A DNA stretch of 64,000 bases, from the NCBI RefSeq assembly GCF_016907315.1, contig NZ_JAFBBS010000001.1, forward strand, positions 248,001-312,000, given 5' to 3'. The translations under genes and the position numbers were made by a program. Shown here piece after piece: positions 9,206 to 16,797 of this stretch (positions within the stretch are counted from its first letter, which is position 1; each line of letters opens with the position of its first letter). Below the pieces are notes generated by a model. It made no database searches. It saw only the letters and a program-made list of their open reading frames with translations, and was not told where the DNA came from. The DNA comes from Microbacterium esteraromaticum (GTDB lineage: Bacteria; Actinomycetota; Actinomycetes; Actinomycetales; Microbacteriaceae).

Positions 9206-10126
9206 GTGATTGTCGTCGCATCGCCCGGACAGGGTTCCCAGACTCCCGGTTTCCTCGCACCCTGGCTCGAGCTGGACGGCGTCGCCGATCAGCTCGCCAC
9301 CTACTCCGAGGCCGCTGAGGTCGATCTGATCGCACACGGCACCGAGTCGGACGCAGACACGATCCGCGACACCCGCATCGCGCAGCCGCTCATCGTCGCC
9401 GCGTCACTCATCGCGGCGAATCAGCTGGCACAGCGCGCTGGTCGCCCCGCAGACGGCGTCGCCGGCCACTCCGTGGGCGAACTCGCGGCGCTGGTCGGCG
9501 CGGAGGTGCTGACCGCTGCCGACGCGATGCGCCTCGTGGGCATCAGGGGGCGGGCGATGGCGGATGCCGCAGCGCAGACGCCCACCGGCATGAGCGCGGT
9601 GCTCGGCGGCGACGCCGACGATGTGCTCGCGCTGCTCGACGAGCTCGAGCTCAGCCCGGCGAACTACAACGTCGCCGGCCAGATCGTCGCGGCAGGCGCC
9701 CTGCCTGCCCTCGCGCAGCTCGCTGAGAGGGCTCCGCGCGGCGTGCGGGTCATGCCGCTGCAGGTGGCCGGTGCGTTCCACACCTCCTACATGGCGCCCG
9801 CCGTAGACACGCTGCGGACCGCCGTGGCCGAGATCAGCCCGAGCGATCCGACGGTCACCCTGTGGTCGAACCGAGACGGCTCTGTCGTCCAGGACGGCCA
9901 GGAGGCGCTCGACCGCATCGTCACGCAGGTCTCGTCGCCCGTCCGCTGGGACCTCTGCATGGAATCCTTCGCCGCGGCCGGCATCACGGGCTTCATCGAG
10001 GTCGCGCCGGCGGGCGCCCTCGTCGGACTCGCGAAACGAGGCCTGCGCGGCATCCCGAACGTCGCGGTGAAGACCCCCGACGATCTCGACGCAGCTGCAG
10101 AGCTGCTGAATGGAGCAGTCTCGTGA
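9206..10126 (+). CDS. fabD: Malonyl-CoA:ACP transacylase
   Basis: FabD loads malonyl groups onto acyl carrier protein for type II fatty-acid synthesis. The 306-residue protein has the nucleophile Ser89 in GHSVGEL and the catalytic His192 in GAFHTSYM. The oxyanion region near the start reads SPGQGSQ. The GTG at 9206 is preferred over an ATG 105 bp upstream because the conserved family N-terminus begins there and a -10-like hexamer lies 6 nt before it. Its stop overlaps the fabH start (GTGA). Confidence 0.96.
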   Translation: MIVVASPGQGSQTPGFLAPWLELDGVADQLATYSEAAEVDLIAHGTESDADTIRDTRIAQPLIVAASLIAANQLAQRAGRPADGVAGHSVGELAALVGAEVLTAADAMRLVGIRGRAMADAAAQTPTGMSAVLGGDADDVLALLDELELSPANYNVAGQIVAAGALPALAQLAERAPRGVRVMPLQVAGAFHTSYMAPAVDTLRTAVAEISPSDPTVTLWSNRDGSVVQDGQEALDRIVTQVSSPVRWDLCMESFAAAGITGFIEVAPAGALVGLAKRGLRGIPNVAVKTPDDLDAAAELLNGAVS

Positions 10127-11121
10127 GCACCCTCAAGCAGGCCACCGGCGCCGCGTACACGCGCATCTACTCCGTAGGAGCAGCGCGTGGCGAGAACTCC
10201 GTGCCCAACGACGACCTCGTCGGGCCGATCGACTCCAGCGACGAGTGGATCCGGCAGCGCACAGGCATCATCACCCGCACCCGGGCCGTCGCCGAGACGA
10301 GCGCGATCGAGCTGTCGACCGACGCCGCCAAGGAGGCCGTCGAGCGGTCCGGCATCGACCCCGCCGAGATCGACCTGGTCATCGTGGCCACGATCAGCAA
10401 TCCGAAGCAGACCCCCTCCGTCGCGGCGATCGTGGCCGACCGCATCGGCGCCACGCCAGCCGCCGCGTACGACATGAACGCCGCATGCGCGGGTTACGCA
10501 TACGCGGTCGCCCAGGCCGACGCGCTCATCCGGGCCGGAGCCGCGCGTCACGCGGTGGTCATCGGCGCAGAGAAGCTGTCGGATGTGGTCGATCCGACCG
10601 ACCGCAGCATCTCGTTCCTGCTCGGCGACGGCGCAGGCGCTGTGGTCATCGGCCCCAGCGAGACCCCCGGCATCTCGGCGACCGTGTGGGGCTCAGACGG
10701 CTCGAAGGCCGATCTGGTCGGCATGAACCACACCCTCACCGACTTCCGTGACGGCAAGGCGCCGTGGCCGACGCTCCGTCAGGAGGGTCCTCGGGTGTTC
10801 CGCTGGGCGGTCTGGGAGATGGCCAAAGTCGCGCGCGAAGCGCTCGAGAAGGCCGGCATCGAGGCGTCCGACCTCGCGGCCTTCATACCGCACCAGGCGA
10901 ACCTGCGCATCATCGAGGAGTTCGCCAAGCAGCTGAAGCTGCCTGAGACCACCGTCATCGCACGCGACATCGAGACCACGGGCAACACCTCAGCCGCCTC
11001 GATCCCCCTCGCCACCCACCGTCTGCTCGAGGAGCATCCCGAGCTCAGCGGCGGACTGGCGCTGCAGATCGGCTTCGGCGCAGGGCTCGTGTTCGGCGCG
11101 CAGGTGGTCGTGCTCCCCTGA
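10123..11121 (+). CDS. fabH: Beta-ketoacyl-ACP synthase III
   Basis: FabH condenses a primer acyl-CoA with malonyl-ACP to start fatty-acid chains. In actinobacteria it usually accepts branched primers. The catalytic triad is Cys122 (NAACAGY), His257 (IPHQAN) and Asn288 (TGNTSAAS) in a 332-residue protein. The GTG start overlaps the fabD stop by 4 nt, so the two are translationally coupled. Confidence 0.97.
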   Translation: MSTLKQATGAAYTRIYSVGAARGENSVPNDDLVGPIDSSDEWIRQRTGIITRTRAVAETSAIELSTDAAKEAVERSGIDPAEIDLVIVATISNPKQTPSVAAIVADRIGATPAAAYDMNAACAGYAYAVAQADALIRAGAARHAVVIGAEKLSDVVDPTDRSISFLLGDGAGAVVIGPSETPGISATVWGSDGSKADLVGMNHTLTDFRDGKAPWPTLRQEGPRVFRWAVWEMAKVAREALEKAGIEASDLAAFIPHQANLRIIEEFAKQLKLPETTVIARDIETTGNTSAASIPLATHRLLEEHPELSGGLALQIGFGAGLVFGAQVVVLP

Positions 11122-11139
11122 TCGGGCGCGCGCCTTCCC

Positions 11140-11145
11140 TAGACT
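11140..11145 (+). promoter_or_regulatory. Candidate internal -10 (TAGACT) ahead of acpP
   Basis: TAGACT lies 39 nt before the acpP ATG, with AAGGAG at 11173-11178. A separate promoter here would let ACP be made in excess of the enzymes. Confidence 0.45.
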
Positions 11146-11183
11146 GTTCACCGGTTCCAACCAATTCTGAATAAGGAGAAACC

Positions 11184-11432
11184 ATGGCTCTCACCCACGA
11201 CGAGGTCCTCGCCGGCCTCGCTGAGCTGGTCACCGACGAGACGGGCATCGACGCCTCCGAGGTCCAGATGGAGAAGTCGTTCACCGACGACCTCGACATC
11301 GACTCGATCTCGATGATGACGATCGTCGTCAACGCCGAGGAGAAGTTCGGCGTCACCATCCCCGACGACGAGGTCAAGAACCTCAAGACCGTCGCCGACG
11401 CCGTCAACTTCATCGTCGCCGGCCAGGAGTAA
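11184..11432 (+). CDS. acpP: Acyl carrier protein
   Basis: The 82-residue ACP carries growing acyl chains on a phosphopantetheine arm attached to Ser41 in the motif LDIDSIS. The protein is acidic and its helices match the family throughout. A strong AAGGAG precedes the ATG. It lies between fabH and fabF, 62 bp after fabH. Confidence 0.97.
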   Translation: MALTHDEVLAGLAELVTDETGIDASEVQMEKSFTDDLDIDSISMMTIVVNAEEKFGVTIPDDEVKNLKTVADAVNFIVAGQE

Positions 11433-11514
11433 CACCCCTCGATGCCACCCCCGCGGACCGCGGGGCGTGGCATCCTCCTTCCTGCTCTGATCCCCCTCCT
11501 CACGAAGGACACCC

Positions 11515-12753
11515 ATGACCAAGCGCATCGTCGTCACCGGCATCGGCGCCACCTCCGCCCTGGGCGGCACGGCACCCGAGAACTGGGCGAACCTGCTGGC
11601 AGGCCAGTCGGGCACTCACACCCTGACGCACGACTGGGTCGAGAAGTACCAGATCCCCGTGCAGTTCGCCGCCGAGGCCGTCGTGCGTCCTGAGGAGGTG
11701 CTGCCTCGCCACGAGGCCAAGCGCCTCGACCCGTCCACGCAGTTCGCGATGATCGCGGCGCGTGAGGCATGGGAAGACGCAGGAGCGCCCGACGTCGCCC
11801 CCGAGCGCCTGGGCGTCGACTGGGCGACCGGCATCGGCGGCATCTGGACGCTGCTGGACGCCTGGGACACCCTGCGCGAGAAGGGCCCGCGTCGCGTCAT
11901 GCCGCTGACCGTGCCCATGCTTATGCCCAATGCCGGCGCCGGCAACCTCTCGCTGCACTTCAACGCTAAGGCCTTCGCGCGCACGGTCGTGAGCGCATGC
12001 GCGTCGAGCACCGAGTCGATCGGAAACGCATACCAGCACCTGCAGGACGGCCTGGCGGACGTCGTGATCGCCGGTGGTGCCGAATCGGCCATCCACCCGA
12101 TCACCATGGCATCGTTCTCGTCGGCTCAGGCCCTCTCGCGCCGCAATGACTCCCCCGAGACGGCATCGCGCCCCGGCGCGATCGACCGTGACGGCTTCGT
12201 GATGGGCGAAGGCGGCGCCGCCCTCGTGCTCGAGACCGAGGAGCACGCCAAGGCCCGAGGCGCGAAGATCTACGCCTACGTGGTGGGCAGCGGCGTCACC
12301 GCCGACTCGTACCACATCACCGGCAACGACCCCGAGGGCGCGGGCGCCGCCCGCGCCGTCGAAGCGGCGCTCGCCCAGGCGGGAGCCTCGCCCGACGAGG
12401 TCACCCACATCAACGCCCACGCCACCTCGACTCCGGTCGGAGACCCGAACGAGTACGAGGCTCTCAAGCGCGTCTTCGGCGCGCGCATCGACGAGATCCC
12501 CGTGTCGGCCACCAAGGCGTCGACGGGTCACCTGCTCGGCGGCACCGGTGCACTCGAGGCCGTCTTCACTATCCTCGCGCTGCGGGATCGCGTCGCGCCT
12601 CCCACGATCAACATGACCGAGCCCGACCCGGCCGTGCCGTTCAAGCTCTCGACCGAGCCGCAGCCGCTCGGTGACGGTGACCTGCTGGCGATCAGCAACT
12701 CGTTCGGCTTCGGCGGACACAACGCCGTCGTCGCGTTCCGCAGCGCGGACTGA
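11515..12753 (+). CDS. fabF: Beta-ketoacyl-ACP synthase II
   Basis: FabF elongates acyl-ACP with malonyl-ACP. The 412-residue protein shows the Cys-His-His triad, Cys162 in VSACASSTES, His302 in NAHATSTPVGD and His339 in KASTGHLLGG, and the conserved Lys334. It is the last gene of the fab operon and is followed directly by a strong hairpin. Confidence 0.97.
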   Translation: MTKRIVVTGIGATSALGGTAPENWANLLAGQSGTHTLTHDWVEKYQIPVQFAAEAVVRPEEVLPRHEAKRLDPSTQFAMIAAREAWEDAGAPDVAPERLGVDWATGIGGIWTLLDAWDTLREKGPRRVMPLTVPMLMPNAGAGNLSLHFNAKAFARTVVSACASSTESIGNAYQHLQDGLADVVIAGGAESAIHPITMASFSSAQALSRRNDSPETASRPGAIDRDGFVMGEGGAALVLETEEHAKARGAKIYAYVVGSGVTADSYHITGNDPEGAGAARAVEAALAQAGASPDEVTHINAHATSTPVGDPNEYEALKRVFGARIDEIPVSATKASTGHLLGGTGALEAVFTILALRDRVAPPTINMTEPDPAVPFKLSTEPQPLGDGDLLAISNSFGFGGHNAVVAFRSAD

Positions 12754-12758
12754 GAAGC

Positions 12759-12806
12759 GAACACGGAAGCGGCCCTCGAGGGAACTCGAGGGCCGCTTCC
12801 GTGTTC
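12759..12806. terminator. Bidirectional terminator hairpin between fabF and the YczE gene
   Basis: A perfect 22-bp inverted repeat with a 4-nt GGAA loop begins 6 nt after the fabF stop. The gene on the other strand ends at 12824, so the hairpin can end both transcripts. No long T-run follows on the plus strand. Confidence 0.85.
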
Positions 12807-12823
12807 CCGACCTGGACGCGGGA

Positions 12824-13507
12824 TCATCGCGCGCGCAGTGCTCGTGTGCTCTCACCGGTGGTGACGGCACCGGATCGGCGCTCGCGGATCCTCGTGAACA
12901 TCGGAAGGAACCAGCCGATGAGTGGTCCGACCCCGAAGGCGAAGAGCACGGTGCCCACGCCGACGGGGCCGCCGAGCAGGAATCCGATCGCCAGCACGCC
13001 GCCCTCGAGCAGCGTCCGGATGAGCCAGACGGGCCGCCCCGTGCGTCTGACCAGTCCGGTCATGAGCCCGTCGCGCGGTCCAGGGCCGAAGTCTGCAGAG
13101 ATGTACATGCCTGTGGCGAGGGCCAGCAGCACCAGTCCGCCGAGGAAGAGCGGCAATCCGGCCCACGGCGACGGCATCGGCGGCACCAGCAAGAGGGTGA
13201 TGTCAGCCGATGGCCCGAGCACGACGGCGTTCAGCAGCGTGCCGAGGCCGACGCGCTGGCGCAGAGGGATCCACAGCAGCAGCACGATCCCCGCGATCAG
13301 GCACGTGACCAGGCCGAAGCCGAGCCCGGTGCGCTCGGTGAGACCGAGTGCCAGCACGTCCCACGGCGAGACCCCCACGCCCGCACGCACCATCACACCC
13401 ATGGCGACCCCGTAGAGCACCAGTCCGCACAGCAGCTGCGCGAGGCGTTCGACGAGGTCACGACGGGACGAGAAGGCGATGGGGAGGAGGACGGAGCGGA
13501 GTGGCAT
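12824..13507 (-). CDS. YczE/YyaS-type multi-spanning membrane protein
   Basis: The protein is hydrophobic with five or six membrane segments and contains the family-like motif GVGVSPWDVLALGL near the N-terminus and a repeat-like FGPGPRDGLMTGL later. The function of the family is unknown. The gene is divergent from a MocR regulator, an arrangement described for the YczR-YczE group, where the regulator is thought to control the membrane protein. Start choice is between ATG 13507 (227 aa, CAGCAT 6 nt upstream) and ATG 13537 (237 aa). I prefer 13507, with moderate confidence. Confidence 0.8.
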   Translation of the reverse strand: MPLRSVLLPIAFSSRRDLVERLAQLLCGLVLYGVAMGVMVRAGVGVSPWDVLALGLTERTGLGFGLVTCLIAGIVLLLWIPLRQRVGLGTLLNAVVLGPSADITLLLVPPMPSPWAGLPLFLGGLVLLALATGMYISADFGPGPRDGLMTGLVRRTGRPVWLIRTLLEGGVLAIGFLLGGPVGVGTVLFAFGVGPLIGWFLPMFTRIRERRSGAVTTGESTRALRAR

Positions 13508-13546
13508 GACTACATGCTGGCGCTGCGAGAGCTCCATCGAGCGAGA

Positions 13547-13587
13547 CCACTCTGGAGGAAGTGGCCTGCTTCTCCGATGCCACTCTG
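13547..13587. promoter_or_regulatory. Direct repeat CCACTCTG x2 in the YczE-MocR intergenic region
   Basis: CCACTCTG occurs at 13547-13554 and again at 13580-13587, 33 bp apart or three helical turns. An inverted CCACT lies between them at 13560-13564. MocR regulators such as GabR bind two spaced direct repeats. The sites lie about -40 and -73 from the YczE start and overlap the probable mocR promoter. Confidence 0.5.
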
Positions 13588-13602
13588 CGGCATGCTGGAG
13601 TC

Positions 13603-15009
13603 ATGTCCTCCCGCCTCGTCGAGCAGATCGGCGCGCACAGCGCTGCAGGAGCCTCGGCGTCTGCGCTGTCGATGCAGATCCGCGCTCTCATCCTTGACGG
13701 CCGGCTCACGGTCGGCGAGAGGTTGCCCAGCGAGCGGGCCCTTGCCGCCGAGCTGCGTCGATCGCGCTCGACGATCACGCGGGTGTACGACCTGCTCGAG
13801 GCCAACGGCTACGCGCTGCGACTGCACGGAGGCGGCACCCTGGTCGCGCTCCCCCATGCGCCAGGTGCACTCCCACCGGTCGATGGCGCTACGAAGGCGA
13901 TCGACCTCTCCATCGCATCCATGGATTCGACGCCTGGCCTCTACGACGCGACGGTGCGCTCTCTCCCGCGGCTTGCGGCGATGCGCGGGACGAGCGGCTA
14001 CTCGCTGCAGGGCCTGCCGGAGCTGCGGGATGCCATAGCTCAGCGCTTCACGCAGCGCGGGGCGCCCACCAGCGCCGACCAGATCATCGTGACATCGGGC
14101 GCGCTCAACGGGATGAACCTCGTACTCGCGACCATCGGCCGTCGAGGGGCACGCGCGCTGATCGAGCAGCCGACGTTTCCGCACGCCATCGAGGCGCTGC
14201 GCCGTCATGGATACCGGATGCTTCCCACACCCGTGGACGTCGGCGGGTGGGATCCGCTTCACCTCATGGATCTCCTGCTCCGCGCCCGACCGCATGTCGG
14301 CTACCTCATCCCGGATTTCCACAATCCGACCGGGGCCAGCCTCACCGATGAGTCGCGGTCGCGCATCGCTGCGACAGCTCGAAGCGCAGGCACCCGCCTC
14401 ATCGTCGACGAGACGACCGCCGAGCTCGACATCGACAGGGGCTGGACGCCGTCTCCTCTGGCCGCGCACAGCCCGCAGATCATCTCGATCGGCTCCATGT
14501 CGAAGATCGCCTGGGGAGGGATGCGTCTCGGCTGGATCCGCGCCGAACGCGACCTCGTCGACCGCCTGCTCGCCGTTCGGCCGTCCTTCGAACTGGGCAC
14601 GGCACTGCTCGAGCAGTGCATCGCCATCGAGCTGCTCGACGACATGCCGTCTCTCTCTGCCCACGTGACGTCTCGACTGCGCGCGGGGAGAGCGGCGGTC
14701 GCGACCGGCCTGGACGCGATCAGCGGGCTGCAGATGCCCCCGACGCCAGGCGGGCTCTCGGCCTGGCTGGACCTGGGCGCTCCCGTGTCGACGCAGCTCT
14801 CGCTCGCGGCACGCGAGCGTGGACTCGTGCTCCCGCCCGGTCCGAGGTTCGCGACCGGCGGGGTGCTGGATCGACGTCTGCGGATTCCGATCACCCTGCC
14901 GCCGGAGCGCACGCGTGCAGCCATCGACCGCCTGCGCCTCGCGTGGGAGGACGTCTGCGAGGGCTCCGTCGCGCATGCCGGCGAGCTTCCGCGGGCAACG
15001 GTCATCTGA
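13603..15009 (+). CDS. MocR-type regulator: GntR winged helix fused to a PLP aminotransferase-like domain
   Basis: This 468-residue fusion has a GntR DNA-binding domain at about 18-83 (SMQIRALILDG, RLPSERALAAEL, RSRSTITRVYDLLE) and a fold-type I aminotransferase-like domain from about 100. The PLP lysine is Lys301 in SMSKIAWGGMRLG, with PDFHNPTGA and IVDETTAELD upstream. MocR proteins use PLP or an amino compound as effector and usually do not act as enzymes. It is divergent from the YczE-like gene and is probably its regulator. The ATG at 13603 has CATGCT 6 nt upstream. Confidence 0.88.
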   Translation: MSSRLVEQIGAHSAAGASASALSMQIRALILDGRLTVGERLPSERALAAELRRSRSTITRVYDLLEANGYALRLHGGGTLVALPHAPGALPPVDGATKAIDLSIASMDSTPGLYDATVRSLPRLAAMRGTSGYSLQGLPELRDAIAQRFTQRGAPTSADQIIVTSGALNGMNLVLATIGRRGARALIEQPTFPHAIEALRRHGYRMLPTPVDVGGWDPLHLMDLLLRARPHVGYLIPDFHNPTGASLTDESRSRIAATARSAGTRLIVDETTAELDIDRGWTPSPLAAHSPQIISIGSMSKIAWGGMRLGWIRAERDLVDRLLAVRPSFELGTALLEQCIAIELLDDMPSLSAHVTSRLRAGRAAVATGLDAISGLQMPPTPGGLSAWLDLGAPVSTQLSLAARERGLVLPPGPRFATGGVLDRRLRIPITLPPERTRAAIDRLRLAWEDVCEGSVAHAGELPRATVI

Positions 15010-15021
15010 CGGACACGACGA

Positions 15022-15047
15022 AGCCCCCTGCTTCCCCGCAGGGGGCT
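15022..15047 (+). terminator. Terminator of the MocR gene
   Basis: A 10-bp stem, AGCCCCCTGC pairing with GCAGGGGGCT around a 6-nt loop, lies 13 nt after the stop codon. The T-tail is weak. Confidence 0.75.
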
Positions 15048-15057
15048 CCTGTCATGT

Positions 15058-15123
15058 GCGGAGGATTCGCTTTCTCGGTCCCCGGGTGCGATCACCGGGT
15101 CCCGGTACCGGCGCCTCCTCCGC
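15058..15123. repeat. Long-range GC-rich inverted repeat between MocR and DUF3145 genes
   Basis: GCGGAGGA at 15058 pairs with TCCTCCGC ending at 15123 and encloses about 50 nt that contain further short repeats (CCCGGGTG/CACCGGG, CCGGTACCGG). It lies 3' of the minus-strand DUF3145 gene and could be its terminator or 3' UTR structure. No known RNA family was recognised. Confidence 0.4.
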
Positions 15124-15170
15124 AGGTCTCTCGGGCCGGCCCCACGTCACCTCTCACGGAGGCCATCTCC

Positions 15171-15674
15171 CTAGCCCACCTTGTGCAGCCAGACGACATG
15201 AGTGTCGTCGCCGGCGTGCCGGAAAGGCTCGAGCTCTTCGTCCCACGCCGAGCCGAGGGCGACGTCGAGCTCGCGCTGCAGCTCGGCCGCATTGCCTGCG
15301 GCGATCTCCATCGCGTAGCGGATGCGGTCTTCGCCGATCACGATGTTGCCCGCCGAGTCGGTCTGCGCGTAATGGATGCCGAGGTCCGGCGTGTGCAGCC
15401 ACCGACCGCCCTCGGTGCCCGGAGTGGGGTCTTCCGACACCTCGAAGCGCAGGTGCTCCCACCCGCGGATCGCGGTGGCGAGAGCTGCGCCGGTGCCGGC
15501 AGGGCCGTCCCAGTAGAACTCGGCGCGGCGCGTTCCCTGCTGGACAGGCTGATCAGTCCAGTCGAAACTGACGGCACGACCGATAGCGCGTCCGACCGCC
15601 CATTCGAGGTGCGGGCAGAGCGCGCGTGGAGCGGAGTGGATGAACACCACTCCGCGTGCGTATCCCGTCGCCAT
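15171..15674 (-). CDS. DUF3145 domain-containing protein
   Basis: The 167-residue protein matches the actinobacterial DUF3145 family, with the typical opening ARGVVFIHSAPRALCPHLEWA and an internal GWEHLRFEVSEDPTPG. The family is conserved in actinobacteria and has no established function. GGAGAG precedes the ATG. It is monocistronic, flanked by structured sequence on its 3' side. Confidence 0.9.
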   Translation of the reverse strand: MATGYARGVVFIHSAPRALCPHLEWAVGRAIGRAVSFDWTDQPVQQGTRRAEFYWDGPAGTGAALATAIRGWEHLRFEVSEDPTPGTEGGRWLHTPDLGIHYAQTDSAGNIVIGEDRIRYAMEIAAGNAAELQRELDVALGSAWDEELEPFRHAGDDTHVVWLHKVG

Positions 15675-15797
15675 GATCTCTCCGTTTCATCAGGTACGTC
15701 TTCCCCTACGACCTGATCCGAAGATGCGGCGAGCTATGCGGTTGTACGGCGATTATCGCCCAGAACAGCAGGAATCACAACCGTGTGGTTCGACATG

Positions 15798-15836
15798 CGA
15801 CGGCGGCCCCGATCCTGAGGACCGGGGCCGCCGTCG
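15798..15836 (-). terminator. Terminator of the oxygenase-like gene
   Basis: A 14-bp perfect GC-rich stem (CGACGGCGGCCCCG and complement) with an 11-nt loop begins 18 nt after the stop of the minus-strand gene at 15854. Confidence 0.75.
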
Positions 15837-15853
15837 TGAGCCGATGCGGCTGC

Positions 15854-16639
15854 TTACGCCTCACTCATCGCGAGCTTGGCCTGCTGGCCCTTCGCGGCGT
15901 AGTAGGCGGCGCGGGCGGCGTCGCGGCGGGCCTGCTCCGCGTAGCCGGCCTCGAGGACGTCCTGCGGAACCTCGACCTGCTCGTGCTGGTCGGTGCCGTG
16001 GTACTTCTCGATGTAAGCGTCGAGCTCGGGGCCCGACTCCCACGAGGTGATCAGGCAATAGCGCGGCTCGGTGCCGTTGTGCGTGGTGGCGTGCCACAGA
16101 CGCTGCGTGTCGACGATGAGCTGAGCACCCGCGGGGAGAGCGATGCGGTACTCGATGCTCGGGTCGGTGCGGTTCTCGCGCAGGACGAAGTAGCTGTCCT
16201 TGTCGTCGGTCAGGTTGAAGAAGCCGCGCACGACCCAGCCGGTGCCGTCGGGGTTCAGACGGTTGTTGTCGTCCTGGTGCAGGTTGTACAGGCACTCGCC
16301 GTACGGGGTCGGCTGCAGCTCGATGACGCGGCAGCGACCGACGTTGGCACCGGGCTCCTTGGCACGGGCGGTGAGGGTCGGAGCGATCGCGGTCTGCGAG
16401 TCGATCCAGACGCCGTCCTTATCGGTGCGCGGCGGCTTGTGGTTCCAGAACCCGTTGCACTCGATCTCGCCCTTCGCGCTGGCGAGAGGTGAGAAGCGGG
16501 TGTCGCCCGAGGACTTCCAGTCGACGTACTCGATGTCGAGCCATTCCTTCGGGTCCATCTCCCCGCCGTACGGGTCGAGGATGACGAATCCCTTGTCTTC
16601 GAGGGCTGCGGACTTGATGTATCCCATGATCTGAGTCAT
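15854..16639 (-). CDS. Probable Fe(II)/2-oxoglutarate-dependent oxygenase, uncharacterised, with an iron box
   Basis: The 261-residue protein has no family I can name, but the facial triad of 2-oxoglutarate oxygenases can be read: His121 and Asp123 in YNLHQDDNN, then His183 in LWHATTH. Arg193 ten residues later fits the 2-oxoglutarate carboxylate binder. Surrounding strands (VVRGFFNLTDD, ALPAGAQLIVDTQRLWHATTH) fit a double-stranded beta helix. A good GAAAGGA precedes the ATG, and a DtxR-like site covers the promoter. Expression is probably induced by low iron. It could act in siderophore or small-molecule modification, but no biosynthetic neighbours are present. Confidence 0.65.
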   Translation of the reverse strand: MTQIMGYIKSAALEDKGFVILDPYGGEMDPKEWLDIEYVDWKSSGDTRFSPLASAKGEIECNGFWNHKPPRTDKDGVWIDSQTAIAPTLTARAKEPGANVGRCRVIELQPTPYGECLYNLHQDDNNRLNPDGTGWVVRGFFNLTDDKDSYFVLRENRTDPSIEYRIALPAGAQLIVDTQRLWHATTHNGTEPRYCLITSWESGPELDAYIEKYHGTDQHEQVEVPQDVLEAGYAEQARRDAARAAYYAAKGQQAKLAMSEA

Positions 16640-16679
16640 GTCCTTTCGTAATGGGCCAGCACCTTTTAACAGGCCCTAC

Positions 16680-16694
16680 TTAGGTAAGCCTACA
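16680..16694. promoter_or_regulatory. DtxR/IdeR-like iron box over the promoter of the oxygenase gene
   Basis: On the minus strand TAGGCTTACCTAA differs at one base from TAGGCTAACCTAA, the core of the DtxR consensus. The same hexamer TAGGCT is a plausible -10 for the gene starting at 16639 (leader about 45 nt), so a bound repressor would block it. It lies 104 bp before the divergent DUF262 gene. Confidence 0.7.
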
Positions 16695-16745
16695 TCGGCG
16701 CCCTGTACGCGCCGGGTGGCTCGGCCGGAGAAAATGGCCGCGGGC

Positions 16746-16787
16746 TAGACTCGATCCGGCGGACCGTCACCCCGCCGCTCGGAGGAA
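16746..16787 (+). promoter_or_regulatory. -10 (TAGACT) and RBS (GGAGGAA) of the DUF262 gene
   Basis: TAGACT lies at 16746-16751 and GGAGGAA at 16781-16787 before the ATG at 16798, giving a leader of about 40 nt. Confidence 0.5.
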
Positions 16788-16797
16788 TCACGCAGCC

